From contig DAHUXD010000046.1 in assembly GCA_027307335.1 (NCBI GenBank), positions 1 to 60,865 of the forward strand: DNA of 60,865 nt, in the 5' to 3' direction. The first letter of the stretch is position 1, and every line of letters starts with the position of its first letter. Below are positions 15,902 to 24,085 of the stretch, piece after piece. The notes beneath the pieces are model-generated. The model was not told the origin of the DNA, did no database searches, and worked only from the letters and a program-made list of their open reading frames with translations. The position numbers and the translations under genes were made by a program. The stretch is from Acidobacteriota bacterium. Its GTDB lineage: Bacteria > Acidobacteriota > Thermoanaerobaculia > UBA5066 > Gp7-AA6.

Positions 15902-17475
15902 CAGCTCACCACCCGCACCTCCTCGACGGCGGGGATGCCGCGCAGGCGGGCGAGCGCCTGCTCCGGCGGCGGCGAGTCGACCGTGATCACGGCGGCCGCG
16001 CCTTCGCTCTTCCCGCGCGCGAGCGAGAAGTTGGCGATGTTGACGCGCGCCTCCCCCAGCACGGTGCCGACGCTGCCGACGACTCCGGGCACGTCGCGGT
16101 TGCGCAGGAAGACGACGGTCCCCTCGGGCCGGAACTCGAGCGGCAGGCCGTCGACCTGGACGACCCGCGCGTCGCGGCCCGAGTACATGGTCGCGTCGGC
16201 GCTCGCGGTCTTGCCTGCGCCGGAGAGCGAGAGCCGGATCGACCGGGCGTAGGTCCCCGCCTCCTCGTGGCGCGTCTCGGAGACCGCGAGGCCGCGGTCC
16301 TGCGCGAGGTAGAGCGCGTTGACGTAGTTGACGGTCTCGGGCGTGTTCTTCTCGAGCGCGCCCTTGACCGCCGCGACCGCGATCGGACGCAGCAGGTCCT
16401 CGGGCATGCCCCAGGTCTCGACGGCGAGGCGCTGAAGGTGCCCGCCGACGAGGCTCGCCAGGAAGTGCGCGGTGCGCTCGGCGAGGCGCATCCAGCCCGC
16501 GGCCCCGTCGGCGTCCTTCAACCCGCGGAACGGCAGGTTCACCGCCGGCACGTAGGGGGCGCCCGCGAGCGCCTCGAGCAGCGCCTCCACCGTCTGGATC
16601 GAGACGCGCTCCTGCGCCTCGACCGTCGAGGCGCCGAGGTGCGGCGTCGCGACGACGTTCGGGAGCCTCGGCAGCGGGTCGGAAGGGTCGGGCGGCTCGG
16701 GCTCGAAGACGTCGAGCGCCGCGCCGGCGAGACGGCCGTCCGCGAGCGCCGCCCGCAGCGCCTCGCGGTCGACGAGGCTCCCCCGAGCGACGTTGACCAG
16801 GATCGCGCCGCGCTTCATGCGCCCGATCTCCGCGGCGCCGAGGAGCGGCTTGCCCTGGCCCATCGCGGTCGAGTGGAGCGTGACGACGTCCGCCTGCTCG
16901 AGGAGCTCGTCGAGCGGAACGAGCGGCACGCCCATCTCGCGCGCCTTCTCGGCCGGCAGGAACGGGTCGTGGCCGAGGAGGCGCGCCTCGAAGGCGCGGG
17001 CGCGCGCCGCGACGCGGGAGCCGACCTGCCCGAGGCCGACGATGCCGACGGTCTTGCCCGCGAGCTCGGTGCCGACGAACTTCGACTTCTCCCACTTCCC
17101 CTGCGCCATCGACGCGGCCGCCTCGGGGACGCGCCGCAGCAGCGCGAGGAGCACCGCGAACGTGTGCTCGACGGCCGACACCACGTTGCCGGTCGGCGAG
17201 TTCAAGACGAGCACGCCGCGCGCGGACGCCGCGGGCACGTCCACGTTGTCGACGCCGACGCCGGCGCGGCCCACCACCGTCAGCTTCGGACCGGCCGCGA
17301 GGAGCGCCGCGTCCACCTTCGTCGCGCTCCGCACCAGCAGCGCGTCCGCGTCGGCGAGCGCGGCGAGCAGCTTCTCGCGCGGCGCGCCCGCGAGATCCAC
17401 GACCTCGTGCCCCGCCTTCCGCAGCCGGTCGAGCCCGGCCGGCGAGATCTTCTCGGCGACGACGACCCGGCTCAC
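15898..17475 (-). CDS. serA: D-3-phosphoglycerate dehydrogenase (long ACT form)
   Basis: 525 residues, the long form of SerA. It oxidises 3-phosphoglycerate to phosphohydroxypyruvate. The NAD site is GIVGLGQVGSRVA near 145-157. Catalytic residues are the Arg of VNVARGSLVD near 233, a Glu near 262, and the His of TPHLGAST near 283. An intervening domain (about 315-450) and a C-terminal ACT domain (RDVPGVVGSVGTVLGEARVNI) suggest serine feedback control. GTG start, overlapping the aminotransferase stop. Confidence 0.96.
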   Translation of the reverse strand: MSRVVVAEKISPAGLDRLRKAGHEVVDLAGAPREKLLAALADADALLVRSATKVDAALLAAGPKLTVVGRAGVGVDNVDVPAASARGVLVLNSPTGNVVSAVEHTFAVLLALLRRVPEAAASMAQGKWEKSKFVGTELAGKTVGIVGLGQVGSRVAARARAFEARLLGHDPFLPAEKAREMGVPLVPLDELLEQADVVTLHSTAMGQGKPLLGAAEIGRMKRGAILVNVARGSLVDREALRAALADGRLAGAALDVFEPEPPDPSDPLPRLPNVVATPHLGASTVEAQERVSIQTVEALLEALAGAPYVPAVNLPFRGLKDADGAAGWMRLAERTAHFLASLVGGHLQRLAVETWGMPEDLLRPIAVAAVKGALEKNTPETVNYVNALYLAQDRGLAVSETRHEEAGTYARSIRLSLSGAGKTASADATMYSGRDARVVQVDGLPLEFRPEGTVVFLRNRDVPGVVGSVGTVLGEARVNIANFSLARGKSEGAAAVITVDSPPPEQALARLRGIPAVEEVRVVSW

Positions 17476-18581
17476 GACGCCGCCTCCGCCGCGCTCTCGT
17501 CCAGCGCGACGAGGAGGGCCTCGAGCGAGGCGAGGTCCACGTCGCCCATGTGCCCGATGCGGAACGTGGACGCCTTCCACTTCCCGTAGCCGCCGCCGAT
17601 CGTGAAGCCCCGCTCCTTGACCCGCGCCACGAGCGCCTCCGCCGAGACGCCGGCCGCCGGCCGGAGGCACGTCACGGTCCACGGGCGGAAGCCGGCCGGC
17701 GCGACCGGAGCGTGGCCCCGCGCGGCCGCCCACGCCTCCACCCTCGTCCGCAGCGCCTCGTGCCGCGCCCAGCGGCCCTCGAGCGTCTCGGCGAGGATGT
17801 GGTCGAGCTGCACGTCGAGCGCGAAGAGGTGCGGCGTCGACGGCGTGTACGGCGTCTGGTGCTTCGCGGCGAACGCCTCGGCCTCCGAGATCCGGAGGTA
17901 GTGCGCGCGGGAGCGCTCCTTCGCGCGGGCCCGGTAGCGCGCCGACGCGAACGCCACGCCGAGGCCGGGCGGCATGGCGAGCGCCTTCTGGGAGCCCGAG
18001 AGCGCGAAGTCGAGGCCCCACGCGTCGCACTCGACGGGCGAGCCGGCGAGAGAGGTCACGACATCGGCGAGCACGAACGCGTCGGAGGACTCGCGCACAA
18101 CCTTCGCAAGAGCGGCGAGATCGTTGAGCGTTCCGGTGGACGTCTCCGAGTGGACCAGGGTGACCGCGTCGTACCGCGCCTTCGCGAGCGTCCGCCGCAC
18201 GTCGGCGGGATCGACCGGCTTTCCCCAGGGCGTCTCGAGGACGTCCGTCGCATACCCGAGGTCCCGGGCGCAGGCGGCCCACCGCTCCGAGAAGGCGCCG
18301 CACGTCACCGCGAGGACCCGCTCCGGCGCGAGGTTCGAGAGCGCCGCTTCCCAGAGGCCCGTCGCGGCCGACGTCGCGGTGAAGACGAACCCTTCGGTCC
18401 GGAAGACCCGCGCGAGGCGCGGCGGGATGTCCGCGTAGAGGTCGGCGAACGCCTTGCCGCGGTGCCCGATCGCCTCGTGCGCCATCGCCTGCCGCACCGC
18501 GTCGCGCACCCACACCGGACCCGGCAGGAAGAAGCGAACCTGACCGGGCCTTCCGCCCGTGGAATCGAACGCGGCCGTCAT
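17472..18581 (-). CDS. Class V aminotransferase, probable phosphoserine aminotransferase
   Basis: 369 residues, PLP fold type I class V. The PLP-binding Lys is in ALSGSQKALAMPPG near 188. Other blocks: LPGPVWV and HRGKAFADL near the N-terminus, VHSETSTGTLND near 140, VVTSLAG near 165 and GYGKWK..FRIGHMGD near the C-terminus. The sequence resembles alanine-glyoxylate/serine-pyruvate aminotransferases more than classical SerC. Position between serA and a HAD phosphatase gene points to conversion of phosphohydroxypyruvate to phosphoserine. A TAGAAT hexamer ends 9 bases before the ATG. Confidence 0.88.
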   Translation of the reverse strand: MTAAFDSTGGRPGQVRFFLPGPVWVRDAVRQAMAHEAIGHRGKAFADLYADIPPRLARVFRTEGFVFTATSAATGLWEAALSNLAPERVLAVTCGAFSERWAACARDLGYATDVLETPWGKPVDPADVRRTLAKARYDAVTLVHSETSTGTLNDLAALAKVVRESSDAFVLADVVTSLAGSPVECDAWGLDFALSGSQKALAMPPGLGVAFASARYRARAKERSRAHYLRISEAEAFAAKHQTPYTPSTPHLFALDVQLDHILAETLEGRWARHEALRTRVEAWAAARGHAPVAPAGFRPWTVTCLRPAAGVSAEALVARVKERGFTIGGGYGKWKASTFRIGHMGDVDLASLEALLVALDESAAEAAS

Positions 18582-18590
18582 GCGAGCCGG

Positions 18591-18596
18591 ATTCTA
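18591..18596 (-). promoter_or_regulatory. -10-like hexamer before the aminotransferase gene
   Basis: Minus-strand TAGAAT, 9 bases before the ATG at 18581 with no Shine-Dalgarno sequence. It overlaps the stop codon of the upstream HAD gene, so it would be an internal promoter giving a leaderless serine-pathway transcript. Confidence 0.4.
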
Positions 18597-19253
18597 CTTG
18601 CGCCCGGCGAAGCCCGCGAGATACGCCGGCAGATCCGTGATCCGTTCGAGCAGGGCGTCGGGAGCGAGCGCTTCGAGCGCTTCGCGCGGGCGCGAGCCGC
18701 CCGGCACCAGGGCGACCGCGCATCCGGCGGCGCGGGCGAACTCGAAATCCACCTCCATGTCGCCGACGACGACGGTCTCCTCCGATCGCGCGCCGGCGCC
18801 CGCGATGAGGCGCCGGAGCATCGCCGGATCCGGCTTCGGCGGGGTCGCGTCGTCGGGACCGCCGATGCCGGTGAAGTGACGGGCGACGCCCTTCGCGTCG
18901 AGGATCAGGCGCGAGAACCGCGCGGGCTTGTTCGAGGCGAGCGCCATCGCATGGCCCGACGCCTCGAGCGCCTCGAGCGTCTCGCGCGCGCCCGGAACGA
19001 GATGCGATCGCTCGACCGCGACCTCCGGGTAACGCTGCCGGAAGAGCCGGACGCCCTCGGCGGCGCGCTCGGGACCGACCGCCTTCTCGAGGAGCCGCTC
19101 GAGGCCGTGTCCGACCATCGCGCGCACCGCGTCCGGCGTCGGCGCCGGCTCCCCGAGGCGCGCCATCGCGTACGCGAGCGCGTCGCCGATCGCCGCGTAT
19201 CCGTCGATCAGGGTTCCGTCGAGATCGAAGACGACGAAGGGCGGCCGGCTCAA
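18594..19253 (-). CDS. HAD-superfamily phosphatase, possible phosphoserine phosphatase
   Basis: 219 residues. HAD motif I FDLDGTLIDG at the N-terminus has the nucleophile and acid/base Asp. Motif II is ALASNKPARFS near 105, the Lys of motif III is in PPKPDPAML near 143, and motif IV is VVGDMEVDFEFA near 160. The cap is of the phosphoglycolate-phosphatase (Gph) type. With serA and an aminotransferase directly downstream, it is a good candidate for the last step of serine synthesis, though Gph-type enzymes are promiscuous. TTG start, overlapping the previous stop (TTGA). Confidence 0.85.
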   Translation of the reverse strand: MSRPPFVVFDLDGTLIDGYAAIGDALAYAMARLGEPAPTPDAVRAMVGHGLERLLEKAVGPERAAEGVRLFRQRYPEVAVERSHLVPGARETLEALEASGHAMALASNKPARFSRLILDAKGVARHFTGIGGPDDATPPKPDPAMLRRLIAGAGARSEETVVVGDMEVDFEFARAAGCAVALVPGGSRPREALEALAPDALLERITDLPAYLAGFAGRK

Positions 19254-20947
19254 GCCGTCTTCCGGCTCCCGCGGCCGCTCTCGCGGCTCTCGCGATCGAG
19301 TCCGGCCGCCCGCAGCACCGTCTCGACGATCGCATCCCAGTCGCCGAACGACAGCGTCGGCACCGAGCCCTGGAACGGGCCGTCCGAGATGCGCGCGACG
19401 GGCTCGACGACCTCCGGACGCGGAACGCCCGTGCGCACGACCTCGATCTTCGGCATCGCGAGCGACTTGTAGCCCTCGATCAAGACCAGATCGCAGCCGC
19501 GGAACTCGCGGCGCAGGATGTCCGCGAGCGCCTCCTCCTCGCCGAGGTGCCGCGCCGTCGTCCGGCCGGGCGTCACCAGCGCGGCCACCGTGGCGCCGGC
19601 GGCCGCGAGGCGCTGAGAGTCCTTTCCGGGCGTGTCGTCCTCGACGTCGCGCGTCGTGTGCTTCAGCGTCCCCACGACGAGCCCGCGCTCCTTCAGGCGC
19701 GGCACGAGCTCGACGAGGATCGACGTCTTGCCGGAGTCGTGACCGCCGACGAACGCGACGACGGCGGGGCGGCGGTCCGGGTAGAGCAGATGCGGCTCGC
19801 GGCGCGGAGCGAAGTGGGCCGCGGCCTCGAAGTGGCGCGCGATCTCGCCGCGCAGGCCCTCGCCGGCGTCGACGGCGCGCCGGAAGTCGGCCGATCCCGT
19901 CAGCAGGTCGATCGCCGGCCGCTCGTCGAACTCGTACGGCTCCGTGCGCCAGCGGAAGTCGAGCGGGGCGGCCCGGCGGGCCGCCTCGACGAGGCGCAGC
20001 CCGGTCTGGAACGGGCGGAACGCGGCACGGTCCGTCACGTGGAGGCGCGCTCCGCCGCAGGCCTGGCCCGCGTGCTTGTCGAACATCGGGCGGAACTGCG
20101 CCGGGAAGAAGCGCACGCCGGGCAGCGCCAGCGCGTTGAGCGAGTCCGAGAAGGCGAAGGCGTCGAGCCACGGCGCGCCGAACACCTCGAAGGGCCGCGT
20201 CGTGCCGCGCCCCTCGGAGAGGTTCGTGCCCTCGAGGAGGCACATGCCGGGATAGACGAGCGCCGTGTCCGTCGTCGGCATGTTCGGCGAGGGCGGCGTC
20301 CACGGGAGGCCCGCGTCGGCGTACGTCATGTCGCGCGCCCAGCCGGCGGCCGGCATCACGACGAGATCGAGGTCGAGCCGCCGCTCCGCCGCGAGGAGAA
20401 GCGCGAGCTCGCCCGCGGTCATTCCGTGGCGGACCGGGATCGGGTGCAGCCCCACGAAGGTGAGGTAGCCCGCCGACGCGGGCGCGCCCTCGACCTCGCC
20501 GCCGATCGGGTTCGGGCGGTCGCAGACGACGAAGCGCAGGCGCGCCGCGGCGCAGGCCTCCATCGCGAGGAGCATCGTCCACACGTAGGTGTAGTACCGG
20601 GTCCCCACGTCGGCGACGTCGAAGACGATCGCCTCGAGGTCGGCGACGTGCTCGCGCTTCGGCTTCAGGCTCTCGGCGGTCGGCCCGTACAGCGAGACGA
20701 CGGGAAGGCCCGACGGCGCGTGGATCGAGCCCTGGACCGCCTCCATGTAGACGGCCCCCCCCTCGAGGCCGTGCTCCGGCCCGAAGAGCCGGACGAGCCG
20801 CACGTTCGAAGCCGCGCGCAGGGCCCTCCAGGTGGGCACCCCGGACGACGTCATGCCCGAGCCGTTGATGATGAGGCCGACACGCTTGCCCGCGACGGGC
20901 CACAGCCTCTCCAAGAGGACGTCGATGCCGAAGCGCACGTCGGGCAT
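19250..20947 (-). CDS. Fusion of NamZ-type exo-N-acetylmuramidase (DUF1343) with MobB
   Basis: 565 residues in one open frame. Residues 1 to about 388 are a NamZ/DUF1343 domain: FGPEHGLEGG near 55, FDVADVGTRYYTY near 108, CDRPNPIGG near 142 and TNLSEGRGTTRPFE near 240. NamZ releases MurNAc from the non-reducing end of glycan fragments. Residues 394-565 are a complete MobB domain: Walker A FVGGHDSGKTS, LKHTTRDVEDDTPGKDS and LVLIEGYKSLAMPKIEV. MobB binds GTP and assists MobA in guanylating molybdopterin. No signal peptide is visible, so the NamZ half would be cytosolic. A TAAGAT hexamer lies 10 bases before the ATG. I know of no such fusion. Confidence 0.9.
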   Translation of the reverse strand: MPDVRFGIDVLLERLWPVAGKRVGLIINGSGMTSSGVPTWRALRAASNVRLVRLFGPEHGLEGGAVYMEAVQGSIHAPSGLPVVSLYGPTAESLKPKREHVADLEAIVFDVADVGTRYYTYVWTMLLAMEACAAARLRFVVCDRPNPIGGEVEGAPASAGYLTFVGLHPIPVRHGMTAGELALLLAAERRLDLDLVVMPAAGWARDMTYADAGLPWTPPSPNMPTTDTALVYPGMCLLEGTNLSEGRGTTRPFEVFGAPWLDAFAFSDSLNALALPGVRFFPAQFRPMFDKHAGQACGGARLHVTDRAAFRPFQTGLRLVEAARRAAPLDFRWRTEPYEFDERPAIDLLTGSADFRRAVDAGEGLRGEIARHFEAAAHFAPRREPHLLYPDRRPAVVAFVGGHDSGKTSILVELVPRLKERGLVVGTLKHTTRDVEDDTPGKDSQRLAAAGATVAALVTPGRTTARHLGEEEALADILRREFRGCDLVLIEGYKSLAMPKIEVVRTGVPRPEVVEPVARISDGPFQGSVPTLSFGDWDAIVETVLRAAGLDRESRESGRGSRKTA

Positions 20948-20957
20948 GAGCGGACGG

Positions 20958-20963
20958 ATCTTA
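20958..20963 (-). promoter_or_regulatory. -10-like hexamer before the NamZ-MobB gene
   Basis: Minus-strand TAAGAT, 10 bases before the ATG at 20947. It overlaps the mogA stop codon. No ribosome-binding site is seen between it and the start. Confidence 0.4.
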
Positions 20964-21467
20964 GCCCGAAGCGCCGGGATGGTCCGGCCGCTCGCCGCGC
21001 AGGAGGGCGACCGCGTGCGGCAGGAGCGGCAGGATCGCGGCCAGACAGTCCGCCGCGCCCTTCGGCGAGCCGGGCAGCGCGACGACGAGCGCGCGCCGCG
21101 CGACGCCGACGACCTGCCGCGACAGGTACGCGGCGCCGAAGCCCCGTCCCGTGTCGGCCCGCATCTTCTCGGCGAGGCCGGGGACCTCGAAGTCGATCAC
21201 GGCGCGCACGCCCTCGGGAGTGCGGTCCCGCGGGGCGACGCCGGTGCCGCCGGTCAGGACGATCAGGTCGGCGTCTTCCGCCTCGACCCGCTCGCGCAGA
21301 GCGCGGGAGACCTCGGCGGCGCCGTCGGGGATGGTCGCCTTCGCCACGACCCGGTGCGCCACGCCGGAGCGCGCCAGGGTTTCCTCGACGGCGGGCCCGC
21401 CGCGGTCCTCGCGGGCCCCGGCCGAGACGCCGTCCGACACCGTCAGGATCGCCACGCGGAGGCTCAC
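20961..21467 (-). CDS. mogA: Molybdopterin adenylyltransferase MogA/MoaB
   Basis: 168 residues. It adenylates molybdopterin before molybdate insertion. The fold signature is clear: LTVSDGVSAG near 9, LIVLTGGTGVAPRDRTPE near 70 (MPT-binding loop), and VVALPGSPKGAADCL near 128. GTG start only 20 bases from the divergent moaA start. It heads a minus-strand run with the NamZ-MobB, HAD, aminotransferase, serA and ddl genes. Confidence 0.93.
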   Translation of the reverse strand: MSLRVAILTVSDGVSAGAREDRGGPAVEETLARSGVAHRVVAKATIPDGAAEVSRALRERVEAEDADLIVLTGGTGVAPRDRTPEGVRAVIDFEVPGLAEKMRADTGRGFGAAYLSRQVVGVARRALVVALPGSPKGAADCLAAILPLLPHAVALLRGERPDHPGASG

Positions 21468-21472
21468 CTCGT

Positions 21473-21480
21473 TAATATAG
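21473..21480. promoter_or_regulatory. Shared bidirectional -10 core between mogA and moaA
   Basis: The octamer taatatag gives TAATAT on the plus strand (9 bases before the moaA ATG) and TATATT or CTATAT on the minus strand (6-7 bases before the mogA GTG). The two start codons are only 20 bases apart, so both transcripts would be leaderless and start from one nearly symmetric AT core. Confidence 0.5.
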
Positions 21481-21487
21481 ACCGCCC

Positions 21488-22516
21488 ATGGCGACGCTCG
21501 ACCGCTACGGCCGCCGTCTCGGCAACCTGCGCCTGTCGGTCACCGACCGCTGCAACCTGCGCTGCGCGTACTGCATGCCGGAGCGCGAGTACGTCTGGCT
21601 GCCGAGGAAGGACATCCTCGACTTCGAGGAGATCGGCCGGCTCGCCGACGTCTTCGGCTCGCTCGGGACGGACCGGGTCCGCCTGACGGGCGGCGAGCCG
21701 CTCGTGCGGCACGACCTGTCGAAGCTCGTGGAGCTCCTGGCCGCGAAGCCCTGGCTGAAGGACCTCGCGATGACGACGAACGGCGTGCTCCTCGAGGCGC
21801 AGGCGGAAAGGCTCCGTGCGGCCGGTCTGCACCGCATCACGGTCAGCCTCGACACGCTGCGGCCCGAGCGGTTCCGCGAGCTCGCCCGCGTCGACGAGCT
21901 CCCGCGCGTGCTCCGCGGCATCGAGGCCGCGTCGCGTGCCGGCTTCGCGTCGCTCAAGCTCGACACGGTCGTCATCCGCGGGGTCAACGACGACGAGATC
22001 GTGGCGCTGCTCGAGCGCGCGAAGGAGTGGGGCGCCGAGATCCGGTTCATCGAATACATGGACGTCGGCGGCGCGACGCACTGGTCGCGGGAGCGCGTCG
22101 TCTCGCGCGAGGGCATTCTCCGCGCCATCTCCGACGCCTACGGCAGCGTCGAGGCGCTCGGGGCCGAGGAGCGCGCCGCCGCCCCCGCCGAGCGCTTCCG
22201 CCTTCCGGACGGCACGACGTTCGGCGTCATCGCCTCGACGACGGCGCCCTTCTGCGCCGCGTGCGACCGGAGCCGCCTCACCGCCGACGGGGTCTGGTAC
22301 CTCTGCCTCTACGCCGCCCGCGGGATCGATCTGCGCAAGCCGCTGCGGGAGGGCGCCTCGGAGGACGAGCTCCGCGCGCTGCTCTCCGGCGCGTGGTCGT
22401 TCCGCACCGACCGCGGCGCCGAGGAGCGCCTGGGGCTGCGGGAGCGGACGCCGCTCCGGGACGTCCCCGATCTCCGGAGGGACCCGCACCTCGAGATGCA
22501 CACCCGGGGCGGCTAG
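21488..22516 (+). CDS. moaA: GTP 3',8-cyclase (molybdenum cofactor synthesis)
   Basis: 342 residues, radical SAM enzyme that turns GTP into 3',8-cyclo-GTP, the first step of molybdopterin synthesis. The SAM cluster motif CNLRCAYC is at about 19-26, GGEP near 62, and the C-terminal GTP-side cluster ligands are in FCAACDRSRL plus the Cys of WYLCLY near 278. The essential C-terminal Gly-Gly is present (HTRGG). Its stop codon overlaps that of the convergent PhzF-like gene by the palindrome CTAG. Confidence 0.97.
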   Translation: MATLDRYGRRLGNLRLSVTDRCNLRCAYCMPEREYVWLPRKDILDFEEIGRLADVFGSLGTDRVRLTGGEPLVRHDLSKLVELLAAKPWLKDLAMTTNGVLLEAQAERLRAAGLHRITVSLDTLRPERFRELARVDELPRVLRGIEAASRAGFASLKLDTVVIRGVNDDEIVALLERAKEWGAEIRFIEYMDVGGATHWSRERVVSREGILRAISDAYGSVEALGAEERAAAPAERFRLPDGTTFGVIASTTAPFCAACDRSRLTADGVWYLCLYAARGIDLRKPLREGASEDELRALLSGAWSFRTDRGAEERLGLRERTPLRDVPDLRRDPHLEMHTRGG

Positions 22517-23418
22517 GCCTCAGGGACCTCCATCGTCCCCTCGGCGACGAGGACGCTCGCGCCGCCGATCCGCGCCTCGGTGACGGCGCCGCCCCTCTTC
22601 TCGACCCGCGCCTCGAGCACGCTCGGCCGGCCCATCTCGACGCCCTGGGCGATCCTGTAACGAAATGACCCTTCCGGCTGCGCGTCGAAGTGCGCGAGCG
22701 CCGCCGCGAGCGCGACGTTGGCGCTGCCCGTCGCCGGGTCCTCCGGGACGCCGTCCTTCGGCGCGAACATGCGCGTGCGGAGGTCGAAGTCGTCGCCGCT
22801 CCGGACGTAGAGATGGACGTCGGCGGGGACGCCCGCGGCCACGAGCGCGTCGACGCCGGCGGGATCGGTCCGAGCTCGTGCGAGCGATTCCCGCGAGGCG
22901 AGCTCCGCGAAGAGAAACGGCAGCCCTACCGAGAACGCGGCCGGCGCGTGCACGGCCGTGACCACGTCGCGGGCGTCGAGCGAGACGGCCGCGGCGAGCG
23001 TCTCCGGCGACACGCTCCTCCCCACCGAGAGGGGCGCGGGAGCGGACAGCTCGCAGAAGACCGCGCCGCCGGCGCGGCGCTCGATCGTGATCGGCACGAG
23101 CCCCGCCTTCTCCTCGAAGACGACCGTCCGCGTTCCGGCGAGCGGTCCGAGCTCGCCCGAGATCGCCAGCGCGAATGCGGTCCCGACGTTCGGGTGGCCG
23201 GCGAACGGCACCTCGATCGACGGCGTGAAGATGCGCACCCGTCGGGTGTTTCCGCTCTCGGGCGGCAGCACGAACGACGTCTCGGAGAAATTGAACTCCC
23301 GCGCGATCCGCTGCATCTGCGCGTCCGAGAGCCCGCGCGCGTCGGGCAGCACCGCGAGCGGGTTGCCGCCGAAGATCGCGTCGGTGAAGACGTCGCAGTG
23401 GAGGTAGCGATGGCGCAT
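22513..23418 (-). CDS. PhzF family isomerase/epimerase
   Basis: 301 residues, two-domain PhzF/diaminopimelate-epimerase-like fold. The family Glu is in FNFSETSFV near 44, and VPFAGHPNVGTAFAL near 68 and PEDPATGSANVALAAAL near 215 are the twin conserved blocks. The phenazine operon is absent, so this is a generic member of unknown substrate. I use the ATG at 23418, preceded by a strong AAGGAGA site; an in-frame ATG at 23442 is less likely. Confidence 0.9.
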   Translation of the reverse strand: MRHRYLHCDVFTDAIFGGNPLAVLPDARGLSDAQMQRIAREFNFSETSFVLPPESGNTRRVRIFTPSIEVPFAGHPNVGTAFALAISGELGPLAGTRTVVFEEKAGLVPITIERRAGGAVFCELSAPAPLSVGRSVSPETLAAAVSLDARDVVTAVHAPAAFSVGLPFLFAELASRESLARARTDPAGVDALVAAGVPADVHLYVRSGDDFDLRTRMFAPKDGVPEDPATGSANVALAAALAHFDAQPEGSFRYRIAQGVEMGRPSVLEARVEKRGGAVTEARIGGASVLVAEGTMEVPEA

Positions 23419-23430
23419 GGCGGCTCTCCT

Positions 23431-23529
23431 TCGACGCGGCACTCCCCCGCCGCGCGTCTACTTCTTCGACGCCCGGCCCTCGCCTCGCTCGGCCCGCGCG
23501 TCGACGCGGCGTTCCCCCGCCGCGCGTCT
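23431..23529. repeat. Two 29-bp direct repeats between moaC and the PhzF-like gene
   Basis: Copies at 23431-23459 and 23501-23529, exactly 70 bases apart, differ at two positions. Each contains a GC-rich inverted repeat (gacgcggcg / cgccgcgcgtc) around a C-rich loop. They fill most of the 112-base gap downstream of moaC and upstream of the PhzF-like start, so they may serve as tandem transcript-end hairpins. Confidence 0.55.
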
Positions 23530-23530
23530 C

Positions 23531-24085
23531 CTAGCGGCCCCGGCGGTACGTCCCGGAGCGGCCGCCGCTCTTCTCGAGGAGCGCGATCTCGCGGATCGTG
23601 GCGCCGCGGTCGAGCCCCTTGACCATGTCGTAGAGGGCGAGGCATGCCGCCGCGACCGCGGTCAGCGCCTCCATCTCGACGCCGGTCTTCCCGGTGATGC
23701 GCGCGGTGGCGGTCACGACGGCTTCCCGCTTCGGCCGCGAGAGCTCGACGTCCACCTCCACGGACTCGAGAGCGAGAGGGTGGCAGAGCGGCACGATCTC
23801 GGACGTGCGCTTGGCGGCCTGGATGCCCGCGAGCCGGGCGACCGCGAGCGCGTCTCCCTTCGCGAGCCGTCCGCCCTCGAGCGCCTCGAACGCCGCGGCG
23901 CCGAGCGCGACGACGCCCCGCGCGACCGCGACGCGGCGAGTGGCGCCCTTCTCGCCGACGTCGACCATGCGGGCGCGCCCGCGCGCGTCCACGTTCAGCA
24001 CGCTCCGCCGGAGCGGCTCGGTGCGCCGCGGCCGGGCCGGCCGCTCGCGGCGGCGGGGCTTGTCCGGCTTCTCCGAGTCGCTCAT
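23531..24085 (-). CDS. moaC: Cyclic pyranopterin monophosphate synthase
   Basis: 184 residues, slightly longer than usual because of a basic N-terminal tail of about 25 residues (RRRERPARPRR). It converts the MoaA product to cyclic pyranopterin monophosphate. Canonical blocks: MVDVGEKGATRRVAVA near 40, LCHPLALESVEV near 98, GKTGVEMEALTAV near 130 and YDMVKGLDR near 150. The ATG overlaps the mobA stop (ATGA). moaD, moaE and moeA are not in the window. Confidence 0.95.
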   Translation of the reverse strand: MSDSEKPDKPRRRERPARPRRTEPLRRSVLNVDARGRARMVDVGEKGATRRVAVARGVVALGAAAFEALEGGRLAKGDALAVARLAGIQAAKRTSEIVPLCHPLALESVEVDVELSRPKREAVVTATARITGKTGVEMEALTAVAAACLALYDMVKGLDRGATIREIALLEKSGGRSGTYRRGR

